Shown here: positions 45,554-58,624 of the stretch, in pieces
How positions within the stretch are numbered: the stretch's first letter is position 1
Layout of the letters: every line of letters begins with the position of its first letter
Assembly (NCBI GenBank): GCA_019671135.1
Contig: JAHRHY010000004.1
Coordinates: 1,488,001-1,552,000, forward strand
Source: Linnemannia hyalina
Taxonomy: Eukaryota > Mortierellomycota > Mortierellomycetes > Mortierellales > Mortierellaceae
Length of the DNA stretch: 64,000 bases
Direction of reading: 5' to 3'
Made by a program: the position numbers and the translations under genes
Notes under the pieces: generated by a model
Seen by the model: only the letters and a program-made list of their open reading frames with translations
Database searches by the model: none
What the model was told of the DNA's origin: nothing

Positions 45554-46735
45554 AGATGGGCCCTGAAACAGAATTCTAAAGGACGGTATTGGGGTATAGC
45601 AAACTGCCTAACTGGCCAAACTATCCCCCCGTGCCTGTGGTACCTCATCTCCTTCGTCGGACAACGAGGAACAATCCACAATTCCTATCCACCTTTTCCG
45701 TCATCCGCTTGATGCGCTCCCCAATCAGCAACTCTCAAAAAACAAAATTAATAAAGATAACTGAAAAAGGACGCCTTTTTTTTTGAGTTGGGGATTATAC
45801 TGGTTTTCGGACAATCGGACAAAGAGGCAAAATCGATCAAGACAAAGGATGACATCCACTCTCCCACCTCTCAACCCCATCCACAGAGGTATATGGGGCA
45901 ATGGTACCACCATCGGCTCATAAAATTCATAAACATGGATAAATGGATGAAAAATGACAAAAGAAGGTTGTTATTTTGCCACCTTTTTGTGTGTCTGTGT
46001 GTGTGTATTTTTTTCTCGTCTGTTGTGCCACCATAATCTCGACCAATAAGAATCCATACTTTTTCCGCCCAAAAAGCAGCTGGTTTTTTCTCTTCTCTCT
46101 CCCTGTTCCTGGAATTCGTAACATAAACAAAAAAGCAATCGAATTCCTCTCCTCCATTGGGTCCTCATCACACAAACATTCAAAAGCATAACACGAGTAA
46201 AAGAAGGGATGAGAGGGCGTGCCGTGGCTATGACCTCTTCGAGCTGATGATTATGCATCTCGCTTCTCTCTCTTCCCTCCCATCGACAGTTTATGAAGAA
46301 AAAGGGGGAAGGTAGGCATGGATTTTCACGTTTTTGTGGAATTTTGAGTGCAACATGTGGGCTTGAAGTGGGCTGGTTTGCTTTGCTGTTTGCTGTTGGG
46401 AGAACAAGCTGGGTTTCTATTCTTTCAATTCGGTCTTTCGAAGTATACATGTATATAATGTGTGTGTCCGCAACTTAAATAACCACGGGAATCATTCGCC
46501 GACACCTGGAAATGAACACAAGGGTGTTTCATACAACCGTGTTGGTTCAACCTTTGAAACACTATCCATTCTCATCAACATCACCATCTGAAATAACAAT
46601 GGCAACAATGTCAACATAACATAGAAACGATATTAACAAACGCCGGTGGAGGACAAGGGGTGTTGTTTTGCGATCATACCAATCGTTATTCTCTTCTTTG
46701 TTTGCTTGTTGTTGTTACGTTGTGTTTCTTTGCGC

Positions 46736-48596
46736 TCACTTGCTAGGGTTGATTTCGCCAAGGAACATTGTCTTGTCTGTGCTGCAGGATACCACTACAT
46801 AAACACAGTTGTGAGAACAGATCATAAAAACGTGTTAGTCAAGCGTGGAGACCTTCCATTAATTATTGGTAAAAGGCTCAAAGAAACCCTGACAAACCAA
46901 ATTTTTCAAGCAAAGTCTCCAAGAATCGCTTGAACAGCACATAGACTTACCGATAGGCTCCTTGGGGTGAAAGTCGACCTCGTTGACACATCCCTTGTGT
47001 CCAGGCAACTTGTACAAAATCTTGCGCGTCAAGGTGTCCCAGATGACCATCGTCCGGTCACCTGCTCCAACTCCAACCATGGCACCATCCTTGGACCAGG
47101 CAGGGCGGATCAAGTTCTTTTCAAATCCATGAGGTGCTCCCTCAAACACTTTGAGCATCCGGTTTCCAGTCGCCGAAAACGGCTTGACATCCCACATCCT
47201 GACTGTGTTGTCCATTGCATTCGACAGCAGCTGGTTTCCGTCGGGTGATAAACTGAGACCCGAGATAGTGTCCATGTGCCCTGTCAGCGAGTACGCTACA
47301 CTCTTCTTGCGCATATCCCAGGCTGCAATGTTGTTGTCGATACCTCCTGCAAACACCAGATCGCCTGCATCCGAGAACGAGACTGATGTAATCTGATACT
47401 GTGAATCAAAGCTCTCCACCGCATTTTTTGCACGCAGATCCCAGATCTATATGTAACATGATCATGAACGCCATGGTTAGCTACACGCCGTAGATTTCTT
47501 AGAAGCATCTTCTTGCAAACCCAGGTCCGGATAAAAAGAGCTCCACAATTGGCATACCTTGACAGAGCCATCGTCTGATCCACTGGCAAGCAATTCTGGT
47601 CCACGTCTGGCTGGCGAGCAGCTGTTAACGAAGGATGTGTGACCCTTGAACCGCTTGATTCTCTCTCCTGTCTGAACATCAAAAACGCCACAAGACTTGT
47701 CTGTGCTTGCTGTAAAGATCATGCTATCGTTTTTGTCCATGAAATGGGAAGTCGCCGTTTAAAAAAGCGTTAGTGTTACTCATGATACGTTGGTCGGATG
47801 CATTGCTTCCGATGGTGTTTTTTTCCCAGTTCATTTGTGATGTTGACGTTCTTGGTTTTTGACTATACCTTCCGTCTCTTGACCAATGCAACTCCAGAAT
47901 AGCTCCAGTATGTCCTTTGATGATTCCAAAGTTGGTGCAGTCTCCATATGTGTTCCAAAGATCTAATCCCCCAATGTGCAACAAAAAAGATCTATGATGT
48001 TAGCGCCGAGTCTGGTTCTAATCTTTTGTTGTATACAGTGTGTGCGTGAGTGTAACATGTTGTGTTTCCTGACAAAAAAAACGTACAGATGCTCTTCTCA
48101 GCGCCAGCTGATGCGATATGCTCTCCTGAAGGACTGAACTTGCAAGTATAAAGTTCTGCTGACTGGCCCTGCAACAACATAATGGGAGCCTTCAACGCCG
48201 ACGTCCTCTTGACCTATATATCAACCATAAAAATTCAAACGCGCCAAAAAGCCCCCGAAAAAAACAAAAAAAAAAAAAAAAAAGAGATCAGTAACTTGAT
48301 TCAGAACGGTCATGGTGTCCACATGGTCGCCCTCCATGATCTGGGACAAGGGTATATTATGTCAACGCTTCAGAAGCGAACACTGTAGGTCCAAAGAGCT
48401 CGAGTGAGCTTCCTTTCTCTGCCTTTTACATGGTTGCCCTTCGTGTTTTGGTGGAGAAGGTCATTACCGTTTGGATAAGGGCGCCGCTGGAACCCTTTGT
48501 TTGGATGGTGACGGCATTGGATGGTGTGTTGTCGTCTGGCTTCTGACGCTTGATGAGCACGCCCTCTGATGTTGGTGGTTCCTTGCGTTTATCCAT
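46736..48596 (-). CDS. SNRNP40: U5 snRNP 40 kDa WD40 protein (SNRNP40/Spf38)
   Basis: Spliceosomal WD40 protein of the U5 snRNP. Six exons (48468-48596, 48087-48213, 47869-47962, 47558-47723, 46951-47446, 46736-46794) join in phase to 356 residues; human SNRNP40 is about the same size. The N-terminus is short and basic (LIKRQKPD), then SALKAPIMLLQGQSAELYTCKF opens the propeller. Seven repeats include IYLWNTYGDC, GIIKGHTGAILELHWSRDG, MIFTASTDKSCGVFD, FKGHTSFVNS, LLASGSDDGSVKIWDLR, IAAWDMRK, VRMWDVKPF and VIWDTLTRKILYKLPGHKGCVNEVDFHP. The last exon is only 59 nt and supplies the final strand (VVSCSTDKTMFLGEI). An upstream in-frame Met at 48650 exists, but Met48596 fits the family. The upstream MATE gene on the same strand ends 207 bp away. 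Confidence 0.93.
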
Positions 48597-48803
48597 GCTG
48601 TCTGTGTTGATGTGATGTGTAGAGGCGCTTTGATGTAGGTCAAGAGGCAAAGGCGTAGTAGCATCATTTAACAGATCCTCAATCCGTTTGAGGCGAGTGT
48701 GACGTCACATCAGCCATTGAGCGCCACCAACTTTGATAATAGGTTTTTTTATGCAAGTAAAATGGACAATGCTAGAGGTATTTTGTTGTGTTACGAAAGT
48801 ATG

Positions 48804-50737
48804 TTAAGCAGAGTGGGAATGTCCTGCCTCAGGGAACTCAGCGTCAATCTCAGCCTGGAGAGAAGCCCGCCGCCTGGCCAACAAATCATTGCGGGCCTTG
48901 CACTTCTCCACCTCTTTGGGCCAATTCGTCTTGACAATCACCCAGAACTCTCCAGCAGAAACCATCCACAGAGCAAGACACAACGCATACCAGAGACCCC
49001 TCAATCCATAGTCCAACTTGAACGTGAGAATATATCCGATAGGGAAAGCGACGATATAGTAGGCAATCAAGTTGAGGTAGGCACCCAAATGCTGAAGACC
49101 GACACCGCGAAGGACACCTCCGGCAACACCTGCAATACCATCACTGATCTGGAAGAGCGCCACCAGAGGGAGAATCATGGCCACAGTTTTGACGACATCC
49201 ACATCGTCACTGAAGAGACGACCCCAGCTGTCCTTGAGAATCAACAACATGGTCGAGTTGAACATCCCAAAGATGATCGCCAAGACCAGCGAAACTCGAC
49301 TGGCAATCTTGGCCGAACGATGATCACCCTTACCAATCAAATTTCCGACACGGTTCGAGGCGGCGATCGAGACACCAAAGGGGATGGTGTAGAGCAATGA
49401 CGAGGTCTGGACGACAACCGACTGAGCTGCCAAATTGATAGTTCCGAGGTATGAAGCGGCCAGTGAAACGACCTCGAATGCCCACCATTCGGTACACACC
49501 ATCATCACACCAGGGATGGCGAGCTTCAAGAAAGTGGGCCAACCAGTAAAAGCGTCGCGACTCCAACCGCCCCATCCTTGACTTCCGTCGACAAAGCGAA
49601 TGTATAGCAACAACAGGATCAGCATGTTCCAGTAAGAGATCGAGGTGGCGATGGGGGCTCCAATGTATCCGATACCGATGTACTTGTTCCAGACCAAGGT
49701 ATAGTTGAGGATGACGTTGATGGGTGAGGCGATCAGGAGGACGTAGGTGCTGGCGTGCATGTTTCCTTGAGCCTGCAAGTACTTCTTCACGCACTCAAAG
49801 ATCAAGAAGGCTGGTGCTCCGGGCATCAAACCCTTCAAGAAAAGAGCCGCATGGCGAGAAAGCTCTGGTTCCTGACCGAGAAGAGAGAAGATGTGTTCGG
49901 AGGAGAGCCAGACGCCTGAGATGGGGATGAAGAGGAGCATGAGAACGAGGATGGCGCGCTGGAGGTGAATGCCGAGCATGTGGGGGTGGTGGCTGGTGAA
50001 GGATTGGGAGCAGAGAGTGTCGAGCGCCGTGGCTGTACCCAAGGAGACCGACCAGCAGGTAACTGCAGCGAACATCGAGGCAAGCGACGATGCCGCCAAT
50101 TCTAATTGGATCCGATACAAATAAAAAAAAAAGTGGGTTAGCCCTGTTGTGTTGTGCGAAAAGATTTTTTTTTCCACAACGTTGATGCAAACAACTGACA
50201 CATGACATGCATGTAACGTTATCTTCTGCCATCCTCACCAATGGAACCTAAATGTCCAAGAGAGATCAAACTGGCCATCTGCATCGAGTTCTGGAGGACA
50301 TATGTAAGCACAACGGGGCCAGAGTACTTGAGCAAGATCTTGAACTCTCGAGCTGTCAGTTCCCGAGCTGTCACAAAGGCAGAGTTGCTGCGAATCGACA
50401 CACTATCGCCATAACGCCCTTGCAGTTGCTGTTGAGGATAAAGATGGTCACCACGGCCGTTGTTCAATTCATGCTCCAGCAGGGCATCAGTTTCAGCAAG
50501 AGTGTTTGACTTTGCAGTGACATAGGATGTAGAAGAGTCGTTCGAGGTATAAGAGTTGCCTGGATGGAGAGTATCCCTGCTGATGTTTGCGTTCGATGAG
50601 GATCCTGCTGTGAGGGGGGCCTTGGAGATTAAAGGAGATCTTTCGGAGATGGTGGCGAGGGCTGCAGGTTGAACAGGGCTAGGAGGAAAGGCATGGTCGT
50701 AAGCCTGTTCGAAGGAATGTTTAGGGAAGGACGACAT
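48804..50737 (-). CDS. MATE-family multidrug/toxin extrusion transporter
   Basis: Cation-coupled antiporter exporting organic compounds at the plasma or vacuolar membrane. Exons 50239-50737 and 48804-50101 encode 598 residues. A Ser-rich cytosolic arm of about 125 residues (ELTAREFKILLKYSGPVVLTY opens helix 1) precedes twelve predicted helices arranged as two MatE repeats. Typical elements: ALDTLCSQSFTSHH after helix 2, ATSISYWNMLILLLLY, the second-half entry FLKLAIPGVMMVCTEWWAFE, and ASNRVGNLIGKGDHRSAK. The single intron follows helix 1 (GHLGSI/ELAASSLA). The C-terminus is short and acidic. The closest known relatives by pattern are fungal/plant DTX/ERC1-like transporters; the substrate is unknown. 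Confidence 0.92.
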
Positions 50738-51560
50738 AATAGAGAGTGGACAGTGTTGAATGTCCTATATTTCCTTGTGTTTGGTATGCAATAATAGATG
50801 CTCTGCAAAGAGCGAGATGGAGTGAGGAGTGGGGAAAAGCGTTGAGTCTGATCAAAAAGGAAAGAGGGAGAGTGGAGGAAGAGGAAGGGATGTGTTGTGC
50901 AACTTGTCGAAGGAGGGAGAGGGAAGAGTGAAGGTCGATTATGGAAAGAAACGAAATGAAGAAAGAAAAAAAAGGGGACGAAAAAAGTGGAAAAAAAGAA
51001 CGGGCAAAAGAAAGTTCTCCACCAACAAATAACAACGAAAAAAAAAAAAAAAAAAAAAAAGAAAAGGCATCGCACAATGAACGGCAGCAGCGGATTTCGG
51101 TTTGAGTTTCAGATGGCCGGTTTTGTCTTGTCTCTCCCCTCTCCCTCTCCCTATCCACTTTCACCTCCCGGGAAAACAAAAAGGAACCTAAGTATGGCAG
51201 CATCGATTCATTCTGCGCCACCAAAAACTGACACCATCCCATCTGATGCAAGTCCCCCCCCCCCCCAAATCAATCAGCGCCCGCGCAGATCGGAGCTACG
51301 AGCATGTGGGAGAAAAGAGAAAGTGCGGAGTGCACCTGTGGAGATCAAGATGGATGGACAGAAGAAAAGATTACAAAGGATACGGATGGGAACAAAGATC
51401 GGGCTCAAGTTTTCACAACAAGCGATGCGGCAAACAGACAGGTGCAGGAAACAAAACCACTTTTGCCAAAAACTGTCCAAGCTACGTTGGTTTGCAAGCA
51501 CACATTGACTCAAACCCCAAACGGAGTCTCTATTCTTTTATTATTCCAGTGGGTATTTCC
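50738..51560. other. Intergenic: MATE promoter and 3' end of EI24/RRT8-like gene
   Basis: Both flanking genes are on the minus strand. 50820-51065 is purine-rich on the plus strand (CT-rich on the gene strand), with an A run of about 20 near 51041-51060. No gene supported. Confidence 0.6.
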
Positions 51561-53262
51561 TTAATACTCAAGGCCAGTTTGCTTCTTGTCCTTGGGGGGT
51601 ATCCTGACTGACCCTTGTTGAGAATAAGGACTTCCAGCTGGTGGACCCTGAGGTGGGTAGGACTGCTGCTTCATGGGATATTGTTGCTGGTTTTGCTGAA
51701 ACTGCTGAGGTGGGTATTGGGTGCCGGGCTGGTAGGGGGCGGGTAGTGGGGTGCCTGTTTGGCTGTCAGGTCCAATGAGGCTATGCGATGGCTGTTCGCT
51801 TTGAAGACATGACTCGTCTCTCTCAATCTCGTCCGCAACCCAAAGAGCGCAGCCGACAATGTTAGTCCATGCAAACAATAGGTTGGCGAGGGGGATCATC
51901 TGCAAGCCAAATGCTGTTGATCCAAACCTATAGAAACACATATGAAGAAGGAGTGGTCAGGCCACTTTGCCATGTTCCATTGCAATCACCGACATTTCTA
52001 CCTTTGCAAATCAAGAGGTAAATAAGCGGAAGGTCACTTACTGACTGTATTCACTTCTTCTTGCCCATGCCTCGCGTCGGGATTGCAGAACGGTGATGTT
52101 GCGAATCTCGGCATCGTAATGGAAACGGTAGCCAAAAGTTAATACCCAGCCATTGATGGCGATAAAGATAACCTGTCCAAGGATTGGGATGAGGTTGATT
52201 GGGAAAGTGAGAACAAGGACCAAGATCTATTTCATGGAGTTGCAAGGCGGGAGAACGAGTTAGCAACGCATGCCTGTTGGTTTATTGTTGGGATTCCCGC
52301 TGTTCAGCCACACGCGGTTCCCGAAATATGTGTCTTCTGCTTTTTCTGTGTCACTTTGTTAGAAAATAACACAAGCCAACATCCAACACATGCGGAAGAA
52401 CCAACCGCCATGAAGGAAGGAAAAGAGAGCATTGGTCAAGCGGGAATGTAATATACAAAAAGGAAACGTTCTGGACTCGAAACGAAACGAGGCTGAGTGA
52501 GAACACACACACACATATATATATACAAACAAAGAGGACGACTCACTCACCTGGAAGAGAAGAATCCACAACCCTCCTCCAACGCCCCGCATACACTTTG
52601 CCATATCATTGCCCTCGTTTGCCTTCAAAACGTGGCGCAACCCACGCAGCTTCAAAGTGCGGTCGAACAAGCTGTCCTCATAGATGGGAAGAATGATAAG
52701 GTAGAAGAGAAGTGAGAGGACAGCCACCTCAAGCAAAACAAAGATGATGCACACGATCCTATTTTTGGGGAAGGGAGGGCGTTGAATTCGAAATGAGCGT
52801 TAGCATTTGACTAATGTTGTGGTGTGTGTTTGTCGGTGTACTGGTGTTGAATGAGTAACGCCCTATTCTGCTCTTCCTTGTTCCATGCACAGACAGTGAA
52901 AACAAGAACAGCCCTTTTTTTTTTTTTTTTTTTTTTTACCATGCAACTGCTGCGGGACAGTTGACGCTGATCAATGCGTGAGCCTGGAGTTTGAGGAGGT
53001 ATGCGAATCCAAAGATGAAGACTGCGATTCCCCAGAGGATGGTTACGAAGATGGGGCAAATGAGGTTCTTGAAGAGTGAGGGGTGTGCAAACATGTAAAA
53101 GATTCCCTGCACTGTTGAAAGGTGGAAGAACAGAAGGGAAAAATGGAGAGGTTAGTCGGTCGCTGTCTGTCGAGGTGATGTTCCTTTTGCTGGTGTTGCG
53201 AGGGTTGTTTGCTGCTGAAGTGAGAAAGTACCCGGGTAACTGGATGGCACTATCAAAACCAT
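51561..53262 (-). CDS. EI24/RRT8-like integral membrane protein
   Basis: Multi-pass membrane protein resembling the fungal RRT8/LDS family (EI24 fold), some of which sit on lipid droplets and function in spore-wall formation. Exons 53232-53262 (31 nt), 52940-53111, 52551-52758, 52042-52226 and 51561-51927 splice in phase to 320 residues. The first exon (MVLIVPSSYP) was chosen because it is in phase and places YPVQGIFYMFAHPSLF at the N-terminus as in the family. Four to five hydrophobic segments: FVTILWGIAVFIFGFAYLL, IIFVLLEVAVLSLLFYLIIL, LVLVLTFPINLIPILGQVIF and PLANLLFAWTNIVGCALWVAD. The C-terminal about 90 residues are Pro/Gln-rich and hydrophilic. The exact cellular role here is unknown; the first exon is the least certain part. 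Confidence 0.75.
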
Positions 53263-53596
53263 GGTCGAGTGTGAAGTAGGGAGTGAGGAGTGTTGGATTG
53301 TGGCTGTGTCCGCGGGAGGAATGGGAGAAGTGGAGTTGGTGAAGGGTTGAAAGAAAGAAAGAAGAGAAAAAGAGAGAAGTGAGACCGTAGCGCATTTTCA
53401 GGAACAACGGAAAAAAAGAAATTTCGCCACCAAAATGTCCCATGCGACGTCATTTTATGAGCATACACGCTTTCCCATCCTCAGCATTCTCGAGACTTCT
53501 ACTTGAGTGGTTGCAGTATGGTGTGTATTATCATGAAGAAGGCAACAGCTATTATTGATACGATGTGCTCTAAGGTTGCCGACTGGTTGCGCCTCT
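53263..53596. other. Short tandem spacer
   Basis: 334 bp between the EI24/RRT8-like start and the GPI2 stop, both on the minus strand. It should hold the promoter of the former and the 3' UTR of the latter. Nothing else seen. Confidence 0.6.
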
Positions 53597-55197
53597 TTAA
53601 TTGTAGTCAAACGACCGGCCATGAAGAATCTTGGGTCTCGCCTCGTCCCAGGGACCATGAATCTCACTAGGAACGAATGAAAAAAGGTGGTTAGAATATT
53701 AGTAGGTACTCAAAATCAGAATCTTTTTCCTCTGATAGCTCATTCCCAAGCAACACTCTCAAACGTACTTTTTGTAGCGCTGGATCCAAATGAGCCAGGA
53801 TGGGCAGACAAAGGTCAAGAATATCATGCCTAGAATGTAGATGACGACAATGGCCGGTGAAATCTGACTGAACAATGTCGTCGCCGTCAAGAATAGGACT
53901 ATCGTCAGCGCCAAGTTTCCTCTGCTGGATATACTCTGTAAGTGCAAAAAGAAAAGGAAAACGATATTAGAGATTTGCTTCTTTTCGCGACATCATTTTC
54001 AGTGCGTCAAGGCTGCCAAAAAGACACGTACCCGGATTTGCCGCCGAAGCATTGGAAAGAGAGCGAACCACTCAACAGCAAAGGACATGAGTCCAAAGAC
54101 ATGCAGGTTGGTCTTGAAGCGTGATGCCAGGACCACAGACGCAAAAATGGCTGCATTGGTCGAGAGGGATCCTGGGTATTTGATGTTGCGTCGGTTCCCG
54201 CTCCCATAGTCGTGAAAGGCCAAGTTGGCTAGAAATAGGATCACTGTCAACGCCCAGATGGTATCCTCTGATGTCTTTTCTGTCAATGTCTTGAGAATCG
54301 GAGTAAGTCCCAGAAGTGTCAAGAAGAAGAGTGCTGCTCCTTTGAATATCTTCCTTCCTATAGCCCAAATAATGCACATACACGAATGGAAAGGAGATGC
54401 ACACTTGTTAGCGCCGATCCTTGAATTTGCTCCGCAGTGTTCACTGAGGGTATCTGGTATCTTACTTTGGAAGTTGGAGTCGGGGGTCAGCATAGTGTTG
54501 CTCCAATCCCAGAAGCCATAACCAATTGCCGATCCAGCGGTTCCAATGGTGATTAGGGCGTGTGAGCTGAGCATTCCCAGGTAGAGATAGATGAAGATGG
54601 CGACAAAGATGACGATCGACGAGATATGTTGACCGATGATGGTGGACTCTAGTACGACCGACCAGTACTCGTAGTGCCGTACATTGGCTAGCAGTGGCGG
54701 GGTTGAGAGTGGAGAGTCGTATTAGATCTATGATGTATTGTAAGCACAATGGTTTTCGGGCCGGCACACTTCATACCATTCTTTTGCAGCTCCTCCAGGA
54801 ATGTATCGTCGACGTAGTTATCGGGGTAGTCCTGCTTGACATATAAAAGTTTCCGCCATGGTTTTCTGGGAGGCAGAGGTATTCCAGGGCGAGTGCTCGG
54901 GCCCTATGTTCCATTGATGGATGGTCGCCTATGTTAGCATGCGGCTCAATTCGACACCCGTAGTCACCAATGTTGTGCGTCCAGTGTCCAGCATACCTGT
55001 TCTATTGTTCTATGAAATATTTCGATACGAGAAACTATATCTGTTAGATAGTGCTCGATGGAGGCAATTAGTCCGTCGTAGCGAAAGGTAACGAGAAACT
55101 TCCTGTACCTTTGAAAATCACAGAGCGGACAAATCTGCTCGTCTTCTCTGAATGGGCGACCATCCCGCGGACAGTAGTTGTACATTGTATGCATCAT
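53597..55197 (-). CDS. GPI2: GPI2/PIG-C subunit of GPI-GlcNAc transferase (5' end uncertain)
   Basis: Subunit of the ER complex that adds GlcNAc to phosphatidylinositol, the first step of GPI-anchor synthesis. Well-supported exons, read from 5' to 3': up to 54903 or 54865 and ending at 54777, then 54466-54687, 54032-54357, 53769-53935 and 53597-53666. Signature segments: [86 protein letters not shown] and the terminal [10 protein letters not shown]. About eight hydrophobic helices. The first exon is unclear. One phase-compatible model starts at 55197 (exon 55109-55197, donor GTACAG) and joins at 54865, giving 320 residues, but its Cys-containing N-terminus (CPRDG...CPLC) is not a known PIG-C feature. 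An alternative acceptor at 54903 needs a different first exon. Confidence 0.85.
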
Positions 55198-55534
55198 CTT
55201 CCTCGTCCTGTGAATTATCTCCTGCTTGGCTTGGGTCCTGCTTGAGTCCTGCGTTGGTGCTACTTGTAGCTGCAATGAAGGAAAGAAAAAGAGAGCGATG
55301 TCCAGGTGTGATCACTTTTACTTGGAGATGAGAGAGTGAGAGAGAGAAGGCGGACTGCTTTCGTGTGCAAATGGCGATGGGTGGTGGCGCGTACGCCGTC
55401 AAAAGTCAGTTTCGTCGCGCAGTATTCGTTCGTGCTTTTTCCTTCTCTTCCCCTCCCTCTTTCTCCAACGACACCACCACCACCTCACAACATCGGACAA
55501 AGGACAACAACGACACCAACAACACACACACAGG
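55198..55534. other. Compact divergent promoter: GPI2 / CSN8
   Basis: About 340 bp between the candidate GPI2 start and the CSN8 start. It contains a CT/CA-rich CSN8 leader (55440-55530) and, on the minus strand, a possible 5' UTR intron (donor near 55320, acceptor near 55270). Confidence 0.5.
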
Positions 55535-56777
55535 ATGTCAACCGCACAGAGACTCATCGAGCAGGCTGACGTCTGCATCAAGACTGGACGCTACCAGGAC
55601 CTCATTCCTCTTTACGAGCTACTTGAATTCCAGGTAAACCATTCGCTTCGACCCCCCAGTCTGCAGCCTGTGACCAACGCAGAACAAGGACTTACACATG
55701 TGCTTTATTTTGATAATGGCGCGAGTATAGGTTTCTGCCATCGAGATCGAGGCTGTTCCCATGAACACAATTTACGAGCCACTGTTGGCCTCATACCTGG
55801 TGGCGTATGACCTGTAAGTTCCCAGGCGACAAGCAAAGTGCCAGTGGGACTGTTTCCAGAACCATGATTCGATCGCCTTAGCATGGATACTTTGAACGAC
55901 GTCGTTACTCAGGACAATAATATTGCATTCAAGGCTTGCTACCAATTGGTACGGAGACTCACTTACCTGGCTTTGCTATTGTCATCAACTTTACTACCAT
56001 AGGTACTCTGCACGAAGCCTTGTGTCTCGCATCCCCGAGGTCACAAAGTCAGAGTCTTCCCAGTTGGCGGTATTGATTCAGGTCTTGGAGTTGTTGCGAC
56101 AGTGGGAGCGACAGAACGGAAACTTGAAGGATATCTACAAACTCTTACACCAGTCTCGCTGGAACTCAACTTTGGCACCATTAATTGCTATTCTTCAAGG
56201 TACAACGAGGCTTGTGTTGTCAGAAACCTTGGACTTTGATGAATACCCCTGGAGATATTAACATAACGCCAATGTGCTTTTACTTTTGTCAACTGTAGAT
56301 TCGATTCAGAACAGGGAGTTGGACCTCTTGGCGAAGGCGTACACGTCTCTCCCCGTCCAGTTGGCAGCATCGCGCATCTGGCTCAATGAGGATACTGCGG
56401 CAGAACGTAAGCTTTTTTTAAGCAAAAACGGTCCAAATTTTCGCTGGAGTTCCGTGCAAGAACAACCCTCTTATTCTTTTCTTGTACTTTCATTCCTTTA
56501 GAACTGGTCGCCACCCGAGGATGGAGATACGATGCATCAACGGGACTGCTGTACCCCAAGGCACCTGGTAAGCACTTGCCCCTTTTGTGAACACGAATTG
56601 GCGCAGAGTGGACAATAGGGCTGTGCCGCATTTCCGCTGGTATCATACTAACTTGTCCCCCCTGTTTTCGCGTTGTCATTTTTAGAAGTAACCACCAACC
56701 GCCCCATTGGACTCCAGGAGTTTGGTCACTTGGCCGACGTGGTAGCTCATTTGGAAGTCAAGCAGGAGTCGTCCTAA
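55535..56777 (+). CDS. CSN8: COP9 signalosome subunit 8 (CSN8)
   Basis: Small PCI-family subunit of the COP9 signalosome, which removes NEDD8 from cullins and so controls cullin-RING ligases. Supported exons: 55535-55633, 55731-55813, 56003-56199, 56299-56406, 56502-56567 and 56686-56777. One more short exon must lie between 55814 and 56002 to keep frame; 55913-55948 and 55934-55948 both fit, giving about 226 or 219 residues (human CSN8 is 209). Family features: LIPLYELLEFQ then YEPLLASYLVAYDL, ARSLVSRIPEVTKS (human pattern AR-L-RIP), KDIYKLLHQSRWNSTLAPL, the PCI stretch RELDLLAKAYTSLPVQLAA, ATRGWRYDASTGLLYPKAP and a terminal helix GHLADVVAHLEV. No other PCI family fits as well. COP1 lies about 18 kb away. 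Confidence 0.85.
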
Positions 56778-57010
56778 ATCGCTTCATCGGACATTGCAGA
56801 ACAAAAAAAATCGATCTACGCTCGTACGGACAACATTTATCATTTTCCGACTGAAATTGCAACAAAAAAATAAAAACTTGCGAACAAACAGAGCTCTTGT
56901 TACTGAAGGCGTTTCAACTTTTTTTTTTACTCAGCATCGTAATCTATAAACAGGGTTCTTATGGGATACATCCCATGGAGAAGGTAGAAAATAGGCATAT
57001 GTCGCCTTTT

Positions 57011-58624
<1,614 letters not shown>

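Larger units (their letters stand above)
43852..46735. other. Gene-free region upstream of the desaturase
   Basis: 2.9 kb with no supported gene. 43870-44100 is a near-continuous purine tract (listed separately), 44600-44680 is CT-rich, and 45438-45553 carries a GACC/GGCC-rich repeat. Short open frames (for example 45014-45316 and 46293-46478) lack domains. Confidence 0.55.
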
